A stretch of 15,875 bases of DNA, from assembly GCA_025465385.1 (NCBI GenBank), contig JAODNG010000068.1, positions 1 through 15,875 of the forward strand, given 5' to 3'. This document shows positions 9,591 through 13,835 of this stretch, one piece after another (positions within the stretch are counted from its first letter, which is position 1; each line of letters opens with the position of its first letter). The notes under the pieces were generated by a model. That model worked only from the letters and a program-made list of their open reading frames with translations. It was not told the DNA's origin and made no database searches. Both the position numbers and the translations under genes were made by a program. The DNA comes from Pseudonocardiales bacterium. GTDB lineage: Bacteria > Actinomycetota > Actinomycetes > Mycobacteriales > Pseudonocardiaceae.

Positions 9591-9961
9591 AGACCAGCGA
9601 GGCAGCACAGACGCCAGCAAACCCCGCCGAGGCGTCCGCGACCTTAGTGTTCCACGAGCTCAGCGGCATGGTGTCGGAGATGCTCGGCGAATACGAGCTC
9701 GGCGAGGACTTCCACATCACCGCGGACACCACATTCTTCGGGGACCTGGAGCTGGAGAGCATCGACCTCGTCGTGCTCGCCGGTCACCTGGAAGCCCGGT
9801 ACGGCAGCCAGGTCAATATCGCCGAGTTCATTGCCGCATTGGAACTCGACGAGATAATCGGGCTGACCTTGGGCCGGCTCGTCGACTATGTGGTCGACTG
9901 CCTGCTTGTGACCCGCAGCCTCACACCGGCAACACTGCACACGGGGAGCACGCAGCCGTGA
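9587..9961 (+). CDS. Free-standing acyl carrier protein
   Basis: This 124-aa acidic protein has a carrier-protein core at about residues 25-105. The predicted phosphopantetheine serine is Ser58 in LELESIDLV, followed by a helix of the ACP type (VVLAGHLEARYG). It would hold the acyl chain or starter as a thioester and be primed by the PPTase fused to the preceding protein. The first 25 residues are Ala/Pro/Glu-rich and probably flexible. The C-terminal part (residues about 85-124) runs past a typical 80-residue ACP. The gene overlaps both neighbours by 4 nt, so its expression is tied to the synthase. The motif has ESI rather than the common DSL, but the serine context is otherwise standard. 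Its exact role (starter loading, transfer to the hydrolase, or a second elongation carrier) is not visible from sequence. Confidence 0.88.
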   Translation: MKTSEAAQTPANPAEASATLVFHELSGMVSEMLGEYELGEDFHITADTTFFGDLELESIDLVVLAGHLEARYGSQVNIAEFIAALELDEIIGLTLGRLVDYVVDCLLVTRSLTPATLHTGSTQP

Positions 9962-10782
9962 CGCAGATCCTTATCAACGGTATTGATATGCATGCGCTGC
10001 GGATACCGGCCAAAGGCTTGGCCAATCCTGACCGGCAGCACCCTACGGTGGTGCTCGTCCACGGCTTCGGCGCCGACAGCCTGGCCAGCTTCTACTTCAC
10101 TTTGGCCGCTCCGCTATCCACGAGTGGCATCGAGGTGATCACCTATGACATGCGCGGGCACGGGCGCAGTTCCCGTCCCGATACCGGGTACCGGCTAAGC
10201 GACTTCGTGGCTGACCTGACGGGGCTGCTCGATGCGCTGGACGTGCCGGGGCCGGTGCATCTGGTCGGCAACTCTTACGGCGGGACAGTGGCCTTCAGTT
10301 ACGCGGTGGCGCATCCCGAACGGGTCGCGAGCCTCTTCTTGATCGAGGCCGAACCGGCGTCCGAACCGTGGTCGCGGAAGATGTCGATACTGCATGGCAA
10401 GTTCCGTGAGTTCGAACGCCCCGATGAGATGGATCGGGTCGCAGCGCAACTGGGCCCGTATATGGCGCGCCTGGCCAAGGTGACCAGCCAGAAACTGCAG
10501 GTAACGACCATGGTGCGGGATACCTTCAGCGGCCCATGGCTGAGCCGCGAACAGGTCCAGTCGGTGCGGTGCCCGACAATCGAGGTCCTTGGCAGCGAGT
10601 CGGATGTCGTAGACCAGGCGGAGCTGGCTTCCCTGCTCCCCCACTGCCGCATCGTCGTTGTGCCCGGACAGCGGCATCTGCTGCTCATGAATGCACCTCA
10701 CACGGTGCTCGACCTGGTGCTGTCCTGGATCGATGAGCACCACTCTGCACGCCGGTCTCAGGCAGAGGTCAGCCCAGGATGA
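9958..10782 (+). CDS. Alpha/beta-hydrolase, probable chain-releasing thioesterase
   Basis: GTG 9958 overlaps the ACP stop; the product is 274 aa. It shows the complete alpha/beta-hydrolase pattern: the oxyanion-side motif VLVHGFGADS at about 34-43, YDMRGHGRSSRP, the nucleophile elbow GNSYGG with Ser106, a probable acid Asp216 (GSESDVVD) and His240 (GQRHLLL). There is no signal peptide, so it should act in the cytosol. The family covers esterases, lipases, thioesterases and lyases, so the chemistry cannot be read from sequence alone. Its place between a free ACP and a glycosyltransferase suggests hydrolytic or transesterifying release of the acyl chain, or editing of stalled chains. The fold and triad are clear; the thioesterase role is inferred. 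Confidence 0.9.
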   Translation: MTQILINGIDMHALRIPAKGLANPDRQHPTVVLVHGFGADSLASFYFTLAAPLSTSGIEVITYDMRGHGRSSRPDTGYRLSDFVADLTGLLDALDVPGPVHLVGNSYGGTVAFSYAVAHPERVASLFLIEAEPASEPWSRKMSILHGKFREFERPDEMDRVAAQLGPYMARLAKVTSQKLQVTTMVRDTFSGPWLSREQVQSVRCPTIEVLGSESDVVDQAELASLLPHCRIVVVPGQRHLLLMNAPHTVLDLVLSWIDEHHSARRSQAEVSPG

Positions 10783-11993
10783 GCAGGTTCCTCTTCGTCG
10801 TCCCACCCCTGGTCGGCCACATCAATCCGACGATCGGCGTAGCTGCTGCGCTGGTCGAGCGAGGGCACCAGGTGGCCTGGGCCGGCGCGGGAGAACTCGT
10901 CAGGCGGCTGGTGGGTTTGGACGCGGCGGTGTACAGCTGCGCTGTCCCGGAATGCGCGAACACCTGCGTACAGCGACCGCCGGGGCTCCGCGGTCCGGCC
11001 TGGTTGAAGTTCCTTTGCGGGCGCTTCTTCATCCCGCTGGCGCAGGCGATGGTGCCCGGGGTCGTGCAGGCAGTCGAGCGGTTTGGGCCGGACGTGCTCG
11101 TCGTCGACCTGGAGGCGTTCGCAGGCTGGATAGTGGCTGAGCGAGCAGGGCTGCCATGGGCCACGTCAGCAACGAACGCAGCGGCGTTTACTGACCCATT
11201 TTCTGCCACGCCCAAGGTCGAGGCGTGGTTGCAGGAGACCATGACCGATCTGCGGCATCGTTTCGGTACGCCAGCACAGCCAGCGAACCCGTGGTTTTCC
11301 CCGCACCTCGTGCTGGGATTCACCACCGCAGCGTTACTCGGGTCGACTGGCCACCTGGGAGAGCAGGTCCGTCTCGTGGGACCGTCGATCGCCCCGCGAC
11401 CGAGTTCGGAAGACTTTCCCTGGGGCTGGCTCGACGGCGATCGGCCGGCAGTGCTTGTCACCTTAGGAACGGTGAACAGCGACACCGGCGCCCGGTTTCT
11501 CGACCAGTGCACACAGACGCTGGCGGCGGACCCCGACACGCAGGCAGTGATCGTGGACCCGGTCGGTGTGCTCACTACCGCTCCTCAGCATGTGCTGGTC
11601 CGGCGCGCGATCCCACAGCTGCGGCTGCTCCCGCACATCGATGCCGTGGTCTGCCACTCAGGCCACAACACGGTGTGCGAGACGCTTAGCCACGGCCTCC
11701 CGCTGGTAGTGGCGCCGATCAGAGACGAGCAGCCGCTCGTGGCCCAGCAGGTGGTCGATGCGGGTGCGGGAATCCGGTTGCGCTTCTCCCGCGCCACCAC
11801 AACTCAGATCGGCCCGGCCGTCGAGGCCGTACTCACCGAGCCGACCTACCGGCAGGCCGCGCAGCGCGTGCAGGAAGCGTTCCGCGCTGCGGGCGGCGCG
11901 GTCGCGGCCGCCGGTCACCTAGAAGAACTCGCAGCTTGCGGTGCCCGCGGCGCGCTCGGTGAAGAAAGTGTCCGAGCCGATCTCCGAGGCTGA
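10779..11993 (+). CDS. GT-B family (GT1/MGT-like) glycosyltransferase
   Basis: ATG 10779 overlaps the hydrolase stop (ATGA); the product is 404 aa, the usual length for bacterial GT1 enzymes. The N-terminal Rossmann half opens with VVPPLVGHINPT, where His14 matches the catalytic base of the family. The C-terminal half carries the nucleotide-sugar binding segment CHSGHNTVCETLSHGLPLV (His293, His296) followed by DEQ at about 316. It resembles macrolide and carotenoid glycosyltransferases, which transfer a sugar from an NDP-sugar to a hydroxyl of a lipophilic acceptor. As the last gene of the operon it most likely decorates the polyketide or lipid made by the synthase. No sugar biosynthesis genes are in the window, so a common cellular donor such as UDP-glucose is plausible but unproven. 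Two TTA codons (11334, 11463) are present. Confidence 0.92.
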   Translation: MSRFLFVVPPLVGHINPTIGVAAALVERGHQVAWAGAGELVRRLVGLDAAVYSCAVPECANTCVQRPPGLRGPAWLKFLCGRFFIPLAQAMVPGVVQAVERFGPDVLVVDLEAFAGWIVAERAGLPWATSATNAAAFTDPFSATPKVEAWLQETMTDLRHRFGTPAQPANPWFSPHLVLGFTTAALLGSTGHLGEQVRLVGPSIAPRPSSEDFPWGWLDGDRPAVLVTLGTVNSDTGARFLDQCTQTLAADPDTQAVIVDPVGVLTTAPQHVLVRRAIPQLRLLPHIDAVVCHSGHNTVCETLSHGLPLVVAPIRDEQPLVAQQVVDAGAGIRLRFSRATTTQIGPAVEAVLTEPTYRQAAQRVQEAFRAAGGAVAAAGHLEELAACGARGALGEESVRADLRG

Positions 11994-12064
11994 CACGGTG
12001 CCGTGCTGATCATCATGGTGGAACCGTAGCCGCAGCCAGGCCGCTGTTGCATCATCGCTTGGCC

Positions 12065-12100
12065 GGATCCTGGCGGGTCGTCGAGCCGGCGGCAGGATCC
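12065..12100 (+). terminator. Possible terminator of the biosynthetic operon
   Basis: GGATCCTG (12065-12072) and CAGGATCC (12093-12100) form a perfect 8-bp stem around a 20-nt GC-rich loop, about 70 nt after the glycosyltransferase stop. There is no T-tract, as is common in actinomycetes. The long loop makes the call tentative. Confidence 0.4.
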
Positions 12101-12119
12101 ACCAGCCACTTTGACAGTT

Positions 12120-12143
12120 GAGAGCGTTTGGCTCGATTAGCTC
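12120..12143 (+). repeat. Operator-like box A
   Basis: This 24-nt element shares 21 of 24 bases with box B at 12271-12294, including GCGTTT and TCGATTAGCTC. It has partial dyad symmetry (GAGC...GCTC) and is preceded by TTGACA at 12111-12116. It lies 109 nt upstream of a promoter-like pair at 12229-12257. It is probably a protein-binding site; no regulator gene is visible in the window. Confidence 0.55.
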
Positions 12144-12228
12144 TTGGCTCGGCCAGCTGACCCTGTGTCAGCGAACGATTGTCATGCGCTATACCGTTCT
12201 CTACAGGACGATAACTGTGGATGTCGCC

Positions 12229-12257
12229 TTGACGGTTCCTTAATAGTGCCTTAGTAG
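12229..12257 (+). promoter_or_regulatory. Promoter candidate, TTGACG-17-TAGTAG
   Basis: The -35-like TTGACG (12229-12234) and -10-like TAGTAG (12252-12257) are 17 nt apart. This pair follows box A and immediately precedes box B. No ORF starts between it and the next promoter, so it may be an additional start site for the small genes at 12461 or a relic of a third copy of the module. Confidence 0.4.
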
Positions 12258-12270
12258 CACCCTGGCGAGT

Positions 12271-12294
12271 GAGGGCGTTTTGGTCGATTAGCTC
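12271..12294 (+). repeat. Operator-like box B
   Basis: This is the second copy of the 24-nt box (21/24 identical to box A). It lies 93 nt upstream of the -35 element at 12364. It is placed as expected for an upstream regulatory site of the small bicistron that starts at 12461. Confidence 0.55.
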
Positions 12295-12327
12295 ACTTCG
12301 GCCGCTAAGCAATCGCTTTGCGCCACA

Positions 12328-12339
12328 CACGGATCCGTG
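12328..12339. promoter_or_regulatory. Palindrome between box B and the promoter
   Basis: CACGGATCCGTG is a perfect 12-bp palindrome 24 nt upstream of the -35 element. The inverted copy of the module has ACAGATCTGT (13451-13460) at the equivalent place. The arms differ by paired changes that keep the symmetry, which suggests a dimeric protein site. Confidence 0.45.
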
Positions 12340-12363
12340 CTGCTAAACTGCCTTAGATAGGCC

Positions 12364-12394
12364 TTGACAATAGGGGTACTTGGCTGGTTAGTAT
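12364..12394 (+). promoter_or_regulatory. Promoter of the small S74-like bicistron, TTGACA-19-TAGTAT
   Basis: TTGACA (12364-12369) and TAGTAT (12389-12394) are separated by 19 nt. They sit 66 nt before the start codon at 12461. The same hexamers with the same 19-nt spacing occur on the minus strand at 13394-13424, in a 42-nt segment identical at 34 positions. Confidence 0.6.
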
Positions 12395-12460
12395 TGATGG
12401 CAGTTGGTCGTACCACTGAGGCCAGCTACTCCCGGTGCATTGATGAGAGGACTGATTCAC

Positions 12461-12610
12461 ATGGGCTTGTTTGCTTCAATTGGCAGCCTCGTCAGCGGCG
12501 CTGTCGGCTTCGCCGGCGGCCTGGTCAGCGGTGTGTTTAGCAGTCTCGGCAGTTTCCTTAGCAACCGCCGGCTCAAGTCCGACATCGTGGCAGTGGATTG
12601 GAGTCGGTGA
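12461..12610 (+). CDS. Small hydrophobic protein ending in an S74-chaperone motif (ORF A)
   Basis: The product is 49 aa. ATG 12461 is chosen because GAGAGG lies about 10 nt upstream; an in-frame ATG at 12443 has no such site. Residues 3-33 are Gly/Ser/Val-rich and hydrophobic, with small-residue spacing like a glycine-zipper or membrane-associated helix. Residues 34-42 (SNRRLKSDI) match the start of the intramolecular chaperone domain of endosialidase/tail-fibre proteins (peptidase S74, usual form SDRRLK), where the Ser begins the released chaperone. The ORF stops seven residues later (DWSR) and overlaps the next ORF by GTGA. That ORF supplies the remainder of the domain, so the two products may assemble, or a -1 shift may join them. 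Its function is unknown. A degenerate inverted copy exists at 13189-13307. Confidence 0.65.
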   Translation: MGLFASIGSLVSGAVGFAGGLVSGVFSSLGSFLSNRRLKSDIVAVDWSR

Positions 12611-12644
12611 CCAGTCACATTCAGGGTGGGCGGGCCGGGCGAGA
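12597..12644 (+). repeat. Inverted repeat, left arm (ORF A/B junction)
   Basis: This 48-nt segment recurs in inverted orientation at 13155-13202 with 46 matches. It spans the last codons of ORF A, the GTGA overlap and the first 12 codons of ORF B. Confidence 0.85.
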
Positions 12645-12981
12645 TGAAGCTGAGCCGTCTAGCCTGACCGGCCGGATTGACACCGAACCTATCAGCACTG
12701 GGCCGGTCAACGGTTTTGAGGTCATGGCCAAACTCAGTGCGTTGCCGGTGGCGACTTGGCGTTATCGTTGGGAGCCAGCAGGGGTGCGCCATCTGGGCCC
12801 GATGGCCCAGGATTGGCATGCAGCCTTCGGGCTGGGCAAGGGCAATACCACTATCCCGATGGTGGATGCCCATGGTGTGCTGGTGGTCGCGATCCAGGCT
12901 CTCCACCGTCAGGTGGGCGAGCTGCGCGCCGAGATTGACCAGCTGCATCAGCAGCTGACTGCCCAATCGCCGCGCCACTAA
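12607..12981 (+). CDS. S74/tail-fibre chaperone-like domain protein (ORF B)
   Basis: GTG 12607 overlaps the stop of ORF A, with GGAG 3 nt upstream; the product is 124 aa. Residues 37-95 (LSALPVATWRYR, VRHLGPMAQDWHAAF, then VDAHGVLVVAIQAL) match the body of the endosialidase-type intramolecular chaperone seen at the C-terminus of phage tail fibres. About residues 95-120 form a short coiled coil (heptad-like LHRQVGELRAEIDQL), typical of the end of these domains. The first 36 residues look unstructured. The usual opening motif of the domain is not here but at the end of ORF A. No phage structural genes are nearby. In tail fibres this domain trimerises and folds its carrier protein, then cleaves itself off. 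What it would fold here is not evident. The homology is confident; the role is not. Confidence 0.72.
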   Translation: MTSHIQGGRAGRDEAEPSSLTGRIDTEPISTGPVNGFEVMAKLSALPVATWRYRWEPAGVRHLGPMAQDWHAAFGLGKGNTTIPMVDAHGVLVVAIQALHRQVGELRAEIDQLHQQLTAQSPRH

Positions 12982-12982
12982 C

Positions 12983-13024
12983 CGCTTGGTTCGCCCGGCT
13001 TCGCCCGGCCGGGCGAACCAAGCG
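12983..13024. terminator. Strong bidirectional hairpin between convergent small genes
   Basis: Arms 12983-12998 and 13009-13024 are perfect 16-bp complements (beginning CGCTTGGTTCG) with a 10-nt loop. The hairpin begins 2 nt after the ORF B stop. It lies 30 nt beyond the stop of the leftward ORF at 13055, so it can end transcription from both sides. There is no T-tract. Confidence 0.85.
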
Positions 13025-13054
13025 CCGGCTCTTGAGGTGTTGCCAACTTTATGA

Positions 13055-13192
13055 TCAGGCTTTCACCAGCTTCACCGCGCCGCCGCTCGTCTGCTTCACG
13101 CATCCGGCTGGCGTCCGTGCAGGCCAGCGGCCTGCGCGGAGGCGTCCACCATCGTCTCGCCCAGCCCGCCCACCCTGGATGTGACTGGTCAC
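13055..13192 (-). CDS. Short paralogue of the ORF B N-terminus (ORF B')
   Basis: On the minus strand, GTG at 13192 overlaps an upstream TGA in the same GTGA arrangement as ORFs A/B. The 45-aa product begins VTSHIQGGRAGRD, identical to ORF B residues 1-13. The three base differences within those codons are all synonymous third-position changes. After Asp13 the sequence diverges (Gly/Arg-rich, ending KLVKA) and has no chaperone domain. It may be a truncated remnant or a real short peptide gene. It ends just before the shared hairpin at 12983-13024. Confidence 0.4.
   Translation of the reverse strand: MTSHIQGGRAGRDDGGRLRAGRWPARTPAGCVKQTSGGAVKLVKA
13114..13140. terminator. Stable hairpin inside ORF B'
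   Basis: A 12-bp stem with one G-U pair, including GCAGGCC/GGCCTGC, closes on a 3-nt AGC loop. It sits where ORF B' diverges from ORF B. It could act as a terminator, or it could mark a rearrangement point. Confidence 0.45.
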
Positions 13193-13202
13193 CGACTCCA
13201 AT
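13155..13202 (-). repeat. Inverted repeat, right arm (ORF A'/B' junction)
   Basis: This is the inverted partner of 12597-12644, with 46 of 48 bases matching. The mismatches are ATT/ATC and GCC/GCT in the ORF B frame. Outside this arm the similarity between the two copies continues but is patchy. Confidence 0.85.
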
Positions 13203-13307
13203 TCCGCCGATACCCCGCCACGATGTCGTGCTTCAACCGGGGGTCATTAAGAAGACCGCGGACCAGCTCGCGAGCAAGCCGAAAAAATCTGGCAAGAAGC
13301 CGCCCAT
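13189..13307 (-). pseudogene. Degenerate copy of ORF A (ORF A')
   Basis: On the minus strand, ATG 13307 (upstream AAAGGG) starts a hydrophobic peptide beginning MGGFLPDFFGLLA, which stops at 13233. Shifting by one base gives LNDPRLKHDIVAG ... NWSR-stop. This parallels the ORF A ending (LSNRRLKSDIVAV, DWSR-stop) and ends at the same GTGA overlap. ORF A' therefore looks like a shortened, frameshifted relative of ORF A. A run of five C bases lies near the frame break. Alternatively, only the downstream frame is translated, from a start I cannot identify. Confidence 0.5.
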
Positions 13308-13393
13308 GCTGTGTCAGCCCTTTCGTCAGTGCAATCTTTGAAGGTCTGGCCCTGAGTAGCCGTTCTCAGTAGTACTGACGTAAACTGCGATCG

Positions 13394-13424
13394 ATACTAC
13401 CCAGGCAAGTGCCATCATTGTCAA
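13394..13424 (-). promoter_or_regulatory. Leftward promoter of the inverted copy, TTGACA-19-TAGTAT
   Basis: On the minus strand TTGACA (13424-13419) and TAGTAT (13399-13394) are 19 nt apart, exactly as at 12364-12394. The surrounding 42 nt match that promoter at 34 positions. It points toward ORF A'/B'. Confidence 0.6.
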
Positions 13425-13450
13425 GAAATAACCCTGATCATCCTGTCGAG

Positions 13451-13460
13451 ACAGATCTGT
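13451..13460. promoter_or_regulatory. Palindrome upstream of the leftward promoter
   Basis: ACAGATCTGT is a perfect 10-bp palindrome. It is the positional counterpart of CACGGATCCGTG at 12328-12339 in the other copy. Confidence 0.4.
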
Positions 13461-13495
13461 GTGCATCGCAGGGCTTTTGTTTGACGTCTGAGAGC

Positions 13496-13517
13496 GAGTT
13501 GGTCCGATCAAACGCTC
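13496..13517 (-). repeat. Operator-like box C
   Basis: Read on the minus strand this begins GAGCGTTTG and ends ACTC, matching box A at 15 of 22 positions. Read on the plus strand, the wider segment 13481-13517 also resembles box A (TTGAC, then TGAGAGCG, TTGG and CGAT), because the box is partly symmetrical (GAGCG 13492-13496, CGCTC 13513-13517). It lies about 70 nt upstream of the leftward -35 element. Confidence 0.45.
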
Positions 13518-13564
13518 CATCCGGCAGGGAAGCGTGTTGCGCAGGATGAGTGCCTGCTGCCAGA

Positions 13565-13596
13565 CAGTGAGCTGAACGAGCCAAGTATGCTCACTG
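13565..13596. repeat. Inverted repeat, possible operator or hairpin
   Basis: CAGTGAGC (13565-13572) and GCTCACTG (13589-13596) are perfect 8-bp complements with a 16-nt spacer. The arms share the GAGC/GCTC theme of the boxes further left. No gene start is close by. Confidence 0.4.
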
Positions 13597-13823
13597 CTAC
13601 CTTCAGGAACTGTTAATGTATACGATCTGTGCAGTCATGATTCATTCTCCATCGCGTTCCCGCGGACGAGACTGAAGGTATCGCCTGCATACAGCGCGGC
13701 GTCGACGACCTACGCATTGCGATAGTAATTGGAGAGTTCGCTGAACCTCTTGTGCGCAACACCGATGACCGGTTATCTCTTAGGGGTGTCCTTGACGGAG
13801 AGTGTGCTGCCGCCGACTCGGGC

Positions 13824-13828
13824 GAGGG
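13824..13828 (+). promoter_or_regulatory. Ribosome binding site deciding the permease start
   Basis: GAGGG lies 7 nt before ATG 13836. It supports that codon over the in-frame GTG 13752, whose 28 extra residues are hydrophilic and not expected before the first membrane segment. Confidence 0.65.
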
Positions 13829-13835
13829 TCAGCAA

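Larger units (their letters stand above)
13518..13835. other. Intergenic region before the permease
   Basis: I see no convincing gene here on either strand. GC content appears lower than in the biosynthetic operon. It contains an 8-bp inverted repeat at 13565-13596 and weak promoter-like hexamers (for example TTGACG at 13792-13797) without a good partner. The permease frame is open from GTG 13752, but a better start is at 13836. Confidence 0.6.

Noticed and set aside
9514..9957. N-terminal extension of the hydrolase
   Set aside because: This frame runs through the ACP gene and gives a non-conserved Arg/His-rich sequence. GTG 9958 with its 4-nt overlap is the sensible start.
12598..12610. Programmed -1 frameshift site joining ORFs A and B
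   Set aside because: No X-XXY-YYZ slippery heptamer is present at the junction. The GTGA overlap with an upstream GGAG explains expression by coupled re-initiation, so I do not claim recoding.
12597..13202. Insertion sequence bounded by the 48-nt inverted arms
   Set aside because: No transposase or target-site duplication is seen. The arms lie inside coding sequence and the similarity extends beyond them into matching promoters, so an inverted gene duplication fits better.
13051..13341. Rightward 96-aa open frame in the island
   Set aside because: It runs antisense to the ORF A'/B' copy, has a skewed Arg/Pro/Ser composition and no clear ribosome binding site. The inverted duplication explains this sequence better.
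13326..13520. Leftward 64-aa open frame with a hydrophobic patch
   Set aside because: It overlaps box C, the palindrome and the leftward promoter, all of which have non-coding counterparts in the other copy. The resemblance of its hydrophobic stretch to a membrane helix is probably chance.
11994..13835. CRISPR array or prophage
   Set aside because: There are no regularly spaced short direct repeats. Apart from the S74-like domain there are no phage structural, integrase or packaging genes.
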